Positions 1 through 8,542 of a stretch of DNA of 64,000 nt are shown piece by piece. The stretch comes from Mesorhizobium sophorae (lineage in GTDB: Bacteria > Pseudomonadota > Alphaproteobacteria > Rhizobiales > Rhizobiaceae). The stretch spans positions 26,908-90,907 of the forward strand of contig NZ_NNRI01000020.1 in NCBI RefSeq assembly GCF_002270415.1. The letters run 5' to 3'. The translations under genes were made by a program, and so were the position numbers. Position 1 is the first letter of the stretch. Every line of letters starts with the position of its first letter. The notes beneath the pieces were generated by a model. The model did no database searches. It was not told where the DNA came from and saw nothing but the letters and a program-made list of their open reading frames with translations.

Positions 1-809
1 TGCGCATTCTCCAAAGGGCACGATCGGGGGCGGAATGGCCCCCGCAGGATTAGGTGATCGCCCTCAAGATCTGCCCGGGCCCATAACAGGCCTACAGATA
101 GGGTGATCTGGTCGCGGCCGAACGGCGATTTGTCTGGCAACAGAGCATCACCAACACATGCTTTGCGAAGAAGCGCCGCCGGAACGCGAAGCGTGCCGAT
201 CTCTCCTGCGACCATGACCGGGAGCTCCGGGGATTGCTCGCGCGGCTGTAGCGGCAACTGGCCAAGCAGTTCGCCTAGCGCGCGGAACGCGAACGGCACG
301 AGGCCATCAAGAGGCGAGAACAGGAAGAGACGAGCTTTGCCATTGACTGGGCCGAACACGATTTCCAGTTCGAGATAAGGAGCCAGTGTCGTGGCTTCAC
401 GTACGTGTAGAAGCTGCGCGTCCCGCTGCGTTTTATCCTCCAATTGAGCGATAAGCGGCTCAAGTGCAAGTTCCAGAATGAGCGAAGCAGTTGGCTCGGA
501 AGGGAAAGCCAGATCACCCTGTACTGTGGAGACGAGCGCCTCTACAAGCCGTCGGGACAGCGACAGTACGATCGTTTCAGCTCCCACGCGCCAAACGCAG
601 TCAAGCATCGGAATTCCACAAGGTTCCTGCTGCCAGGCAAGCCCTTCCACCCGCGCCGATAGTGGCTTGTCGCTGATCAAGGCCTGAAAGGGCCTGCGCG
701 ATGCCGCTATATCATTGAGCCACGAGGCGACCGCGTGGGACAGTGTTAGCGCTGGTTCGAATATAGCCGGTCTGCCCACAGTGGTTACCAAAGCAGATCT
801 AAACTGCAC
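1..809 (-). CDS. rhcQ: RhcQ (YscQ/SctQ-like) T3SS sorting-platform protein, partial
   Basis: The reverse strand is open without a stop from a GTG at 809 to the left edge of the window, giving at least 269 residues. The 3' end is outside the window. The position directly after y4yJ in a nolB-to-rhcN operon is that of rhcQ (y4yK) in rhizobial T3SS clusters. The last part (around residues 195-255, with the segment GEIGTLRVPAALLRKA) has the look of a SpoA/SctQ surface-presentation domain. The family forms the cytoplasmic ring that docks effectors and the ATPase. The start is uncertain: no ATG is in frame between an upstream stop and the GTG, no clear ribosome binding site precedes it, and the nearby ATG at about 822 leads to a stop after 11 codons. 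The function is inferred from context and family shape. Confidence 0.75.
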   Translation of the reverse strand, partial: MQFRSALVTTVGRPAIFEPALTLSHAVASWLNDIAASRRPFQALISDKPLSARVEGLAWQQEPCGIPMLDCVWRVGAETIVLSLSRRLVEALVSTVQGDLAFPSEPTASLILELALEPLIAQLEDKTQRDAQLLHVREATTLAPYLELEIVFGPVNGKARLFLFSPLDGLVPFAFRALGELLGQLPLQPREQSPELPVMVAGEIGTLRVPAALLRKACVGDALLPDKSPFGRDQITLSVGLLWARADLEGDHLILRGPFRPRSCPLENA

Positions 810-834
810 GATCGCGTCATCAGGGAGCCTGCGG

Positions 835-1368
835 TTATCGGATCGGGTTACCCGTCAGGGCGAGCGAAATTCTTCCATACCGAAGCAATATGTCATCGTC
901 GGCCTCCATCTCGTCTGCGGCCTCTAAATGAATGTCGAGGGCGCGCCGGACGTCTTTCTCGATTTGCTGCCATTTGCGCTTTGCCGCCGAACTTCTGACC
1001 CACCGGGCCCTCGTCTCAGACGCCGCTGCCTCGGCTTTTTCTTGAGCAACGCGTGCCTCATCAAGCATCTCGCGTCTGAAAGTGATCTCAGCCTCAAGCC
1101 GCTCAACGAGAAGGTGGTGATGGTCGAGTGCTGCGCTGGAAAAAGTGTCGAGCGACATCAGGTCTTGGTAGAGCCCCGCTTCGGCTCCTGCGCAATTTTG
1201 CTGTGCGACTGCAAGACCCTGGGCGGCGTTCTGTACGGCTAAGGTGGCCGTCTGGCGCTGGGCTTCCTTCTTGGACAGTTCCATAAGCAATCTACGCTCT
1301 TGCGTTTCCTTCAGAAGCCGTAACCTCGAAGCGTGAAAACAATTCACCCGGTCAGACGCGACATCCAT
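835..1368 (-). CDS. Y4yJ / RhcO-like T3SS stalk protein (YscO/FliJ class)
   Basis: A 177-residue protein, almost entirely helical and charged, with long runs rich in Glu, Arg, Ala and Gln typical of coiled coils. It sits between rhcN and rhcQ, where YscO/FliJ-type stalk proteins are found in T3SS operons. The reading frame overlaps the end of rhcN by 25 bases, suggesting translational coupling. In the family this small protein links the hexameric ATPase to the export gate and helps recycle chaperones. Sequence identity in this class is always low, so the call rests on size, predicted coiled coil and gene order (the y4yJ position of NGR234). Confidence 0.7.
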   Translation of the reverse strand: MDVASDRVNCFHASRLRLLKETQERRLLMELSKKEAQRQTATLAVQNAAQGLAVAQQNCAGAEAGLYQDLMSLDTFSSAALDHHHLLVERLEAEITFRREMLDEARVAQEKAEAAASETRARWVRSSAAKRKWQQIEKDVRRALDIHLEAADEMEADDDILLRYGRISLALTGNPIR

Positions 1369-2693
1369 GCGATCGTCTCCTCAAAATCTGACGGCTCTCC
1401 TTCGCTCTGGCGCAAAAATTCCCTCAGCTCGCCAATCGACGCGACAGCCCGGTCAGTAAGAGGGTCGCCGCCTTGCTTGTATTCGCCGACGTTGATCAAA
1501 AACTCGGATTCGGCATAGCGCGAGAGCAGATCACGGAAAAAGGATGCTGCCTTGCGATGTGGCGCAGATACGACCGCATCCATTACGCGGCTGCGACTTT
1601 GCAGCACATCAATAGCTGGAAAATGCGATCGCGCCGCGATAGTGCGTGAGAGAACGACGTGGCCATCAAGAATGCCGCGCGATTCCTCGGCAATTGGATC
1701 GCCTGTGCCGTCACCTTCGACAAGCACCGTATAGAAAGCCGTGATTGAGCCGCGATCACCCATGCCGGCACGCTCCAGCAGGCCTGGCAACATAGCGAAA
1801 ACGGAAGGAGGAAAGCCCCGTCGCGTCGGCGGCTCACCCGCAGCAAGGCCTATTTCGCGCAAGGCGCGGCAGAAGCGTGTCAGCGAGTCTAGCATGAGGG
1901 CGACGCGTAGCCCTTGTTCGCGAAAATATTCGGCGAGCGCGGTCGCCATAGGAGCACATTGCGCCCGCTCCACTGCCGAGCGGTCGGATGTTTCGACGAC
2001 TACGACCGTATGGCGAAGGCCCGCCTCCCCAAGATGCCGCTCTATGAATTCTCGAACTTCACGTCCACGTTCGCCGATGAGCGCGACTATGATAACGTCG
2101 GCGGCGGCACCTTTTGCGATCTGTGACAATAACGTCGACTTGCCGCAACCTGGCTCGCCATAAATTCCGATCCGCTGCCCCTCGCCGCATGTCAGCAGAC
2201 CATCCAGAGCACGGATCCCGAGCGGGAACGGCCGCTCAACAATGCGCCTTGTCATTGGATTGGGGGCCGCGCCGCGCAGCGGACGAGTTTCGGTGGTTTT
2301 GACTTCGCCTTTGCCGTCGAGGGGACGGCAACGACTGTCAATCACGCGGCCGAGCAAATCGGGGCCGACTGGCACTTCACGCATTCGTCCAGTGGCCACA
2401 ACCTCTGCGCGGCCCGACAGGCCCATCAAGTCTCCTATCGGCGTGAGCAACACGCCATTATCCAACAGGCCGATCACCTCGGCCTCGAGCGACAGTCCGG
2501 TTCTGGGATCCTGCAGCAGACAAAGTTCCCCAATACGAGTGTCGGGCAAGATGGCATGGACCAGTGTACCGACAGCCCGCGTAATCCGTCCGCGCACGAC
2601 ACGCGTGTCGATTCGCTTTGCCGAAGACCTCAAGGACGAGATGGCCGGATCGGGAGGCCGGATGCCGGCGGGACTATGCACCGGCGTGGTCAC
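1344..2693 (-). CDS. rhcN: RhcN T3SS ATPase
   Basis: A F1/T3SS-type ATPase of 449 residues that energises unfolding and chaperone release at the base of the injectisome. Walker A (GEPGCGKST) is at residues 178-186 and a Walker B strand ending in the Asp of MLDSLTR is near 263-272. An ALIGERGREV segment follows Walker A, as in YscN/FliI. The longest open frame starts at 2942, but its first 83 codons lie over nolV and look non-coding. I chose the GTG at 2693, which has a GAGG about 8 bases upstream and gives the usual family length. The start overlaps the end of nolV by 20 bases, and the gene continues into y4yJ. Confidence 0.93.
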   Translation of the reverse strand: MTTPVHSPAGIRPPDPAISSLRSSAKRIDTRVVRGRITRAVGTLVHAILPDTRIGELCLLQDPRTGLSLEAEVIGLLDNGVLLTPIGDLMGLSGRAEVVATGRMREVPVGPDLLGRVIDSRCRPLDGKGEVKTTETRPLRGAAPNPMTRRIVERPFPLGIRALDGLLTCGEGQRIGIYGEPGCGKSTLLSQIAKGAAADVIIVALIGERGREVREFIERHLGEAGLRHTVVVVETSDRSAVERAQCAPMATALAEYFREQGLRVALMLDSLTRFCRALREIGLAAGEPPTRRGFPPSVFAMLPGLLERAGMGDRGSITAFYTVLVEGDGTGDPIAEESRGILDGHVVLSRTIAARSHFPAIDVLQSRSRVMDAVVSAPHRKAASFFRDLLSRYAESEFLINVGEYKQGGDPLTDRAVASIGELREFLRQSEGEPSDFEETIAWMSRLTG

Positions 2694-3312
2694 AGTTCGC
2701 CTCGTCAGAAAGTGACCCGAAGCCGAGGCGCAGCGCTCGCATCTGCGCATCAAGTCCCAGATCGACATTGCCATAGTCGCTCCACAGCACGCACTGTTGC
2801 GGCGACAAGGTCGGATCCGGATCAATCCGAACCCTCGGCCGGCCCTCCCGCCCGTCGCACCCAGCAAACGCGCGCGCGAGCATATCGACTTGCTTGGGAC
2901 ATGCATGAAGGCAAACTTCCGCGCCGCTGTACTTGCGCTCAATCGCGTGACGAACAGCCCTCACCAACAGCTCGCCCGAATCGAAAGCGCCCAGAATATC
3001 GCTTAGGATCTCCATTACGAGCTGTGGCAATTCCTGCTCCAGAACCGCCTTTCGTCGCGCCACTTCGGAGGCTGCCCCCGCAATCAGCCGGGCCATTTCC
3101 TCGGCGCCTGCATCCAAGCCCTCGGTATGGCCGCGTGTCCGCTCACGCTGATAGGCGGCGCGCGCCCAGCTGCGAACCCGCCGCTGATGCCGTTCCGCCG
3201 CAGCACGCGCTTCCATGGCGCTATGCCAGATTTCGATCTCACTCGCCCGTATCAGTGGGTCCACTGGGCGCATCTGGGGCGGGACGGGCGCTGCAGGAAC
3301 AACGGCTGTCAT
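2674..3312 (-). CDS. nolV: NolV (RhcL/SctL-like) ATPase stator protein
   Basis: A 212-residue protein with an N-terminal Arg/Glu/Ala-rich helical part (residues about 25-110) and a C-terminal globular part ending near LGFGSLSDEA. This is the YscL/FliH/HrpE layout. The family holds the T3SS ATPase in an inactive or docked state and links it to the SctQ platform. The ATG at 3312 overlaps the nolU stop by 4 bases, so the two are probably translationally coupled. Gene order nolB-nolT-nolU-nolV-rhcN is the conserved rhizobial one. Confidence 0.88.
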   Translation of the reverse strand: MTAVVPAAPVPPQMRPVDPLIRASEIEIWHSAMEARAAAERHQRRVRSWARAAYQRERTRGHTEGLDAGAEEMARLIAGAASEVARRKAVLEQELPQLVMEILSDILGAFDSGELLVRAVRHAIERKYSGAEVCLHACPKQVDMLARAFAGCDGREGRPRVRIDPDPTLSPQQCVLWSDYGNVDLGLDAQMRALRLGFGSLSDEANCDHAGA

Positions 3313-3941
3313 ATCACCGGGATCTCCGCCTCAAAATGAGCGGCTACAAGCGAAAACAACTGGCCTGCGGCAGCATCGTGTTCGGGCGCTGGATTCTCGG
3401 CGGCGGTCCCGACGGGCAACCGTAGAAGCACGCGTGTACGCTCAAGCTCTGGACTGTGATTGAGCCAAGCACCAAGACAGGCATGTCCATCGTGTTCAAT
3501 TTGCTGCGCCAGCTTTTCGGGATCAGCAATCAATCCGTTTGCGATCGCATGCGTCGGATGTCGGATGCCAAACGCGTGCGCATCAGCGCCGATATATCCA
3601 ATAAGCGCATTGAGGTGAGGCTGCGAAACAAGTTTCAGCAACGAACGGGCATGCCATATACTTCCGGCAAAGAGGGCAGCCCGATGCGGGTCACGTCCGT
3701 GCAGGAGATCCGGCCCCCAGTCGCCTCCGTTCGAATCCATGTCATTGTCAAGCAGCAATTCTACCAGCCTTGGCCGCAGCCTGGGACACTTCTGCAAGCG
3801 CATCAATGTCGCAGCCGATAACGCCGGATCAAGATGGGCGGCAAGACGCGTCGGATGGGCCGAAGCAGCAAGCTCGCACCGAAACACGGAACGCAATTGG
3901 GACGTACGATCACGTTCGGCGGTCTTTGTCGATATCGTCAT
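3309..3941 (-). CDS. nolU: NolU T3SS accessory protein
   Basis: A 210-residue protein between nolT and nolV, matching NolU of rhizobial T3SS operons (SctK-like accessory of the sorting platform). The frame is also open from a GTG at 3953, directly after the nolT stop. I prefer the ATG at 3941 because it has TAGGTGA about 8 bases upstream. The protein is cytoplasmic with no signal peptide or membrane segment. It contains several His-rich loops, and its end overlaps nolV by 4 bases. The function is by family position, not by a visible active site. Confidence 0.85.
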   Translation of the reverse strand: MTISTKTAERDRTSQLRSVFRCELAASAHPTRLAAHLDPALSAATLMRLQKCPRLRPRLVELLLDNDMDSNGGDWGPDLLHGRDPHRAALFAGSIWHARSLLKLVSQPHLNALIGYIGADAHAFGIRHPTHAIANGLIADPEKLAQQIEHDGHACLGAWLNHSPELERTRVLLRLPVGTAAENPAPEHDAAAGQLFSLVAAHFEAEIPVI

Positions 3942-3953
3942 TGGGAATATCAC

Positions 3954-4820
3954 CTACGCCGTATCGCCGATGATCTTCTTGCGAATGGCCTCGACAACGG
4001 AAGCACCCGAGCGCCCCTCGACCTTGGATAGGTCGCCCTTTGATTGCCTGCGCCGATGACCAACCAGACTGGCTAAGAGATAGCACGCCACAGCGAATAC
4101 AGCCGCCGCAACACCCATCACGATCGCCAGAAGTGGCGCTGGAATGGAATTGGATGCTTTTGCCAGAACAGTCACCGGTACGGGCCGTTGCACGGGTACG
4201 GGCCGTTCCACTGGTACCAAAACCACTTCTATCTTATCGTAGGACAAGCCTTCGATGCTGTCGGCGACGAGCATCTTTATCTTCGGCAGCAGAACTGAGA
4301 GATTTTCTTTGGCGTCGTGTCGGATAAAGACCGAGGCTGAGGATGGCGCGGCGCCTGCTCGTAACAGATCGTTTTGCGGCAGAACGACATGAACGCGTAC
4401 AGAGAAGACGCCGTCGATATCGCTGATGGTACGCGACAACTCTTCGCTCAGGGCATAAACGTAACGGGCACGCTCCTCCGTCGGCGAGGCAATCAGGCCT
4501 GAGCCCTGGAATATCTCGCCGAGGTTCTTGAAAGACTGGCGCGGCAGCCCCTTGGCACTCAGGAGATTGATTGAGAAGGCAAGCCGCTTTTCGTCGACCT
4601 GGATCGTGCTGGTCCCATCCTTAGCCGCAACCCGGACCGCATCAATCCCATTGTCAATCAGAAGCGCGAGCATCTCATTCGCGTCGCGCTCCTGCAATTG
4701 CGTATAAAGATCGACCTTGCAACCACTCAGGGCGAAGAGAAGTGGCAGTACGACAAAATAGAGCGAACGCCAGCCAAGCGGGCGACTACGCATGTTTTCG
4801 CCACGGGCTAAACCAATCAT
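3954..4820 (-). CDS. nolT: NolT (RhcJ/SctJ) T3SS inner-ring lipoprotein
   Basis: A 288-residue YscJ/PrgK/FliF-class lipoprotein that forms the inner-membrane ring. A signal segment at residues 17-33 ends in the lipobox LSGC with Cys34 as the lipidated residue. The periplasmic ring-building domain follows, including the NEMLALLIDNGIDA segment and a GLPRQSF stretch. A transmembrane helix at about residues 226-250 leads to a short basic cytoplasmic tail. nolB ends 9 bases upstream, and nolU follows almost directly. Family length and all landmarks are present, so it looks intact. Confidence 0.93.
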   Translation of the reverse strand: MIGLARGENMRSRPLGWRSLYFVVLPLLFALSGCKVDLYTQLQERDANEMLALLIDNGIDAVRVAAKDGTSTIQVDEKRLAFSINLLSAKGLPRQSFKNLGEIFQGSGLIASPTEERARYVYALSEELSRTISDIDGVFSVRVHVVLPQNDLLRAGAAPSSASVFIRHDAKENLSVLLPKIKMLVADSIEGLSYDKIEVVLVPVERPVPVQRPVPVTVLAKASNSIPAPLLAIVMGVAAAVFAVACYLLASLVGHRRRQSKGDLSKVEGRSGASVVEAIRKKIIGDTA

Positions 4821-4829
4821 GCGCGCCGT

Positions 4830-5336
4830 TCATCCTTGTTTTATCAGGTTGTTGACAGATGAGGTGAGCCCGCTGACACCTTTGGAAACAAGAGCAACCT
4901 GGGTGACCTCGCTATAAACATTCCGCAGACCGGCAACCATCGTTTCGAAATCATGCGGTCCTTGCAGGGGGCCCGGCATCCGCGTTCCCGCAGCCCCACC
5001 CTCGACGGGGAGGCTCTGGGCCGGCCCCGACAGAGCGCCCTTTGCAAGCGCAACCTCATGGTCGCGCGCGGCAGAAGTGGCTGTATTGTCGCGGTACATC
5101 GAAGAAATCGTCTGGATCACGCGATCGCCTACCGGACTTGTCCGCGCAGGCGCGCGTTGGACATCCATCGGCGCAGGAACCGGCGCCGCCCTCGCTGGCG
5201 CCGAAGCAATGTCGTTTTTCGTCGAGGCGGCCGCCTGCGCCAGGGCGCGCTCAAACTGGGCCTGCTCGTCGAATGGCGCGAACCTGGAGAAAGGATCGGC
5301 TATAGTGGCAGAGATCGAGGTGACAGGCATCATCAT
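4830..5336 (-). CDS. nolB: NolB T3SS protein, first gene of the core operon
   Basis: A 168-residue Ala/Pro-rich protein with no membrane segment. Its C-terminal helix (LRNVYSEVTQVALVSKGVSGL region) resembles inner-rod/needle-type (SctI-like) T3SS components. It begins the nolB-nolT-nolU-nolV-rhcN operon and is divergent from rhcC1. Three closely spaced ATGs exist at the start; the third (5330, MPVTSIS) is as likely as the first. A candidate tts box lies about 80 bases upstream. Identification rests on gene order and general similarity to NolB. Confidence 0.85.
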   Translation of the reverse strand: MMMPVTSISATIADPFSRFAPFDEQAQFERALAQAAASTKNDIASAPARAAPVPAPMDVQRAPARTSPVGDRVIQTISSMYRDNTATSAARDHEVALAKGALSGPAQSLPVEGGAAGTRMPGPLQGPHDFETMVAGLRNVYSEVTQVALVSKGVSGLTSSVNNLIKQG

Positions 5337-5525
5337 GCAAGGACTCGTTTGTTCTCTTTGACGCGGGATGAGGTCAGCACGTTCATCACCGGCTGTTGGA
5401 TCAATACCCTAGGCAGGCGAACTGACGACAAGCTGACCAACGAGAGCGTCGTTTGGCTATTTAAAAGTCACGTTGTCGACTTTAGTCACTTGTGAGAGTT
5501 TCAGCCTTTGGTTTATCAAGACCAG
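5337..5525. promoter_or_regulatory. Divergent nolB / rhcC1 intergenic control region
   Basis: A 189-base stretch between the divergently transcribed nolB operon and rhcC1. It holds the nolB-facing tts-like element (separate entry). I see no equally good tts box facing rhcC1, so that gene may share the same element or use another promoter. Confidence 0.5.
5418..5440 (-). promoter_or_regulatory. Candidate tts box for the nolB operon
   Basis: Read on the minus strand this site contains GTCAGCTTGTCG followed by TCAGTTCGCC. The first 12 bases match the rhizobial tts-box core (GTCAGCTTNTCG), and the second half departs from the usual AAAGCT. It lies about 80 bases upstream of nolB. TtsI would be the activator. 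The match is partial, so this is a candidate. Confidence 0.6.
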
Positions 5526-6230
5526 ATGCCGAGAACGCTCATCCAATCCACCGCCCTGCACATTTTGAAGATACTTCTCTGTGTCGGGTTTTTTCTCCCC
5601 ACCGGTATCCACACCACTGTGGGTGCGCCTCTGTCGCTTCCCTCGACGCCCTATAGATATACGGTTCTAGATCAGGATCTCTCTGCAGCGTTGCAGCAAT
5701 TCGGCAACAACCTGAATATCAGGCTCAACATCAGCCCGGAGGTGAAGGGGCGGATTCGCGGGCGTATGCCGGATTTACCACCGCGCGAGTTCCTCGACCG
5801 CTTGACCGACCTGTATGATCTCCAATGGTATTATGATGGGATGGTGCTTTATGTGTCCGCTGCAAAAGAAGCGCAGACTCGGATGCTTGTGCTGACTTCG
5901 GTTGGCTTCGATGGGTTCAAGGCGGCCCTCGATGAGCTTGGCATCTCCGATGAGCGCTATGTCATGCGACCTGCGCCCGGAAATGGCCTCGTCCTGGTTT
6001 CCGGTCCTCCACGCTTCATGGCGCTGGTGGAACAGACGTTCAACGGCCTGGTGGCGGAGGCCCAGGCGCAGCCCCGCGCCGTGGAGACGCCGCCAAGAGA
6101 ATCGGTGCTGATATTGTTTCGAGGCTCTTCCACCATGGTCGTCCGCGACGGGCAACCGGAAGCGTCTTACTCCTCTGTCGTGCCGCAACAGGACGGCGTC
6201 GCCGGGAAGCCTGAGCGGAACCAGAACTGA
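5526..6230 (+). CDS. rhcC1: RhcC1 (NolW) N-terminal secretin subunit
   Basis: A 234-residue protein corresponding to the N-terminal part of a secretin. In rhizobia the T3SS outer-membrane secretin is split into two genes, rhcC1 and rhcC2. A signal peptide covers about residues 10-35 (a hydrophobic run followed by small residues before LPSTPYRYTV). The N0 domain follows (DQDLSAALQQFGNNLNIRLN and the WYYDG segment), then an N1-like segment. No beta-barrel is present. The frame is open from a TTG at 5508, but the ATG at 5526 puts the positively charged signal-peptide start in the usual place. It is divergent from nolB and upstream of nopX. Confidence 0.9.
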   Translation: MPRTLIQSTALHILKILLCVGFFLPTGIHTTVGAPLSLPSTPYRYTVLDQDLSAALQQFGNNLNIRLNISPEVKGRIRGRMPDLPPREFLDRLTDLYDLQWYYDGMVLYVSAAKEAQTRMLVLTSVGFDGFKAALDELGISDERYVMRPAPGNGLVLVSGPPRFMALVEQTFNGLVAEAQAQPRAVETPPRESVLILFRGSSTMVVRDGQPEASYSSVVPQQDGVAGKPERNQN

Positions 6231-6305
6231 CATCGGAGCAAACGCCGTAGCTTCTGAAGAAAAAGATCACGACCGCCACCTCCTGAGTGTGAATTCGTGT
6301 GAAGC

Positions 6306-6340
6306 TCGTCAGTTTATCGAAAGCTAAGCCGTTCATGATT
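6306..6340 (+). promoter_or_regulatory. tts box upstream of nopX
   Basis: Contains CGTCAGTTTATCGAAAGCT followed by AAGCC, an almost exact match to the rhizobial tts-box consensus bound by TtsI. It lies about 200 bases upstream of the nopX ATG in a 300-base intergenic region. This is the clearest tts box in the window. Confidence 0.92.
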
Positions 6341-6533
6341 AGAACCGGCAACTCCAAAGATATCGCCGGCACTGTGCTGGAATTGAGCCTTGGGGCTAGC
6401 AAGGAGCGGATCAATTAAAAGCACGGCTAGGGCATTGGGACCCGGCCGACGCTCGGAATTGTCGCGTTCGTGAGCGCATTGGCCTCACATCAGGCCCTTG
6501 TGGGAATTTCAACGTCACGCCTGAGGGTGCACA

Positions 6534-8336
6534 ATGTCGGCCAGCAACCTTTCACCATCCAACAGCTCAAATACCGCACAGTCAGTGCAGGCCTGGTCGG
6601 GCCGGACACCTTCTGCGCCTATGTCCGCCCAGGCTCAGCAAGGCGCATCCTTCTTCGACGCAATGCTGTCCTCTTACTCGCTGCAAGGTGAGACCGAACC
6701 TGCGGCGCTCCGGGACCGGCAGGCTTCGGATCTCGAGTCGTCGATGGAAGATTTGCGTCAGCACCCATTGGACCTGCTGCCGCCACATATGAGGGCGGCA
6801 ATTGAATCGATGGATCAGGATCTCCAGCCCTCTGCAATCGAGCCCCCTTCCGTCCCGCCGGTGCCGGTGAAAAGCTCAAGAATCACCTGGGACGGCGGCT
6901 CCCTGACCGAGGCTGAGTTGCAGATTGTGGCAGTGCTTAACCGTCACAAGGACACCCCAATCTGGTGGGACAAGCTCGATGCCCAAGCCAATCTGCCCTC
7001 TGCGCCACCGGATTTGAAAGCGGCGCTCAAGGCACTGCAGCAGGATCCAGAACTCTTTTACGCGATCGGCTCGCAGGGGGACGGCCGCTGTGGAGGCAGG
7101 ATCGAGCCGAAAGATTTGTCTGGGTTCTCCAGCCATCATTCACAAGTTGCCGAGTTTCAGGAGCGGCAGGCGCAAAGCTACGAGCAGAACTACATTCCAT
7201 CCGATAGCACTGGAAATGCTCAGCCTTCGGTCATGACCTTGAGCGATGCCTTGCGCGAGCTTTACCGGTACTCTGAAAGCCTGCCCAAGAACCTGAGTCT
7301 GGCTGATTTCAATCAGATCGTCGACGGCAAAGCGAAAACCGTCAAATGTCCGCCCCAGGTCATTGCGGCGGCTCAATACTTTGTCAATCACCCGGATGCC
7401 TGGAAACAGTTGTACGGCGGTGCTATAGATAAGGTCCATAAAGAGGACTTCCTGCAAGTCGCCTCATCGTCGATGAGCCTCACGCAAGCCGAGCTGAATA
7501 CGCTCGAGACGATGAATAGCCATCAGGACGCTTTCTTTGGAAGCGGTGTCATGACTCGTGACAAGCTGGCGAGCATGGCGGACGACAAGAGCCTTGATCC
7601 GGGAGTACGGAAAACGGCGTCGCAGCTCCTTTCAGATCCTCTGTTGTTCGGTCTGCTCAACAATTCGATCACCGGCTACAAGACCCATAATAAAGTCTTC
7701 GACTTCGGCGGCGGACATACAGTCGATTCTGGTGACGTCAGCAAAAAAGATTTTGCCCACTTCTACACCAACATGTCGTCGGCGAACCAAACCATTCAAC
7801 AGCCAAAGATCCATGTGCCCAAAACCGCTGCGGAGCAGGACGCTGTCGCGGACATGACGATGGGCCTGGCGGACCAGCCTGAGATCAAGTCAGCCAAAAA
7901 GAACGGCGGCATCTTCATGCATATAGTCGACGGCGTTTGCAAGGAAGCCTCTGGCCTGCTTGACTCGGCCGCAACGGCGGTGGGCTTGCTCAGCTTCGTT
8001 CCGGGCCTGGGAAAAATAGCCGATCTCGCATCGATGGCCCTCGAGTGGGAGTCGCAAGCGGCGAACATCCTACATACAGCCATTAGCGGAGGCAATATGA
8101 TGCACGCGCTGGCAGAAGCCGGCATCAACTTGGCGGCGCAGGCTGTCAGCCTTGTCGCTGGGCCCGAGGTCAAACTGGCAATCCGCAACGGGCTCGTCAA
8201 GAAGGCGATTGAAGAGGCCGCGACGGCCGGCATCAATCTACCGCTTTCCACGGCGCAAACCTATGCGGTAGATTATTTGAACAACCTGCAAGAAAGACTT
8301 GCGACCGACTCTGGGCCGTCTCAGAGCTCGGCCTGA
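6534..8336 (+). CDS. nopX: NopX (NolX) T3SS translocon protein
   Basis: A 600-residue secreted protein of the NolX/HrpF family, thought to form the pore in the host plasma membrane. The N-terminal 50 residues are rich in Ser, Ala, Gln and Pro, as expected for a T3SS signal. The central part carries the family's repeated helical segments (GGSLTEAELQIVAVLNRHKD; MSLTQAELNTLETMNSHQD). Two hydrophobic stretches near residues 480-500 and 525-545 are the probable membrane-inserting segments. A GAGGGTG precedes the ATG at a good distance. It is preceded by a clear tts box. The reading frame is intact and of normal length. Confidence 0.94.
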   Translation: MSASNLSPSNSSNTAQSVQAWSGRTPSAPMSAQAQQGASFFDAMLSSYSLQGETEPAALRDRQASDLESSMEDLRQHPLDLLPPHMRAAIESMDQDLQPSAIEPPSVPPVPVKSSRITWDGGSLTEAELQIVAVLNRHKDTPIWWDKLDAQANLPSAPPDLKAALKALQQDPELFYAIGSQGDGRCGGRIEPKDLSGFSSHHSQVAEFQERQAQSYEQNYIPSDSTGNAQPSVMTLSDALRELYRYSESLPKNLSLADFNQIVDGKAKTVKCPPQVIAAAQYFVNHPDAWKQLYGGAIDKVHKEDFLQVASSSMSLTQAELNTLETMNSHQDAFFGSGVMTRDKLASMADDKSLDPGVRKTASQLLSDPLLFGLLNNSITGYKTHNKVFDFGGGHTVDSGDVSKKDFAHFYTNMSSANQTIQQPKIHVPKTAAEQDAVADMTMGLADQPEIKSAKKNGGIFMHIVDGVCKEASGLLDSAATAVGLLSFVPGLGKIADLASMALEWESQAANILHTAISGGNMMHALAEAGINLAAQAVSLVAGPEVKLAIRNGLVKKAIEEAATAGINLPLSTAQTYAVDYLNNLQERLATDSGPSQSSA

Positions 8337-8542
8337 CCAGCAAATTCGAACTTCCTCACCGCACTGCGTCCTTTCATCAGTCAGCTCAGCGCGCCTGGGA
8401 AGATCGGAATACACGCTCTCTAGTCCAAGTCTGGAGCAGGTCCTGCTTGGGCGCCTGGCTGAGATGCTTCGACCACTCAACGCTCGTTCTCGAGCGCCAT
8501 ACCTTCGCTATCGCTGGTGCCCCGATATTTGACAGTTTAGCT

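Noticed and set aside
2694..2942. Longer N-terminus for RhcN
   Set aside because: The extra 83 codons overlap nolV in another frame and do not resemble any ATPase N-terminus; the GTG at 2693 has a good ribosome binding site.
2556..3425. Open frame of 289 codons on the plus strand
   Set aside because: Antisense to nolV, rhcN and nolU.
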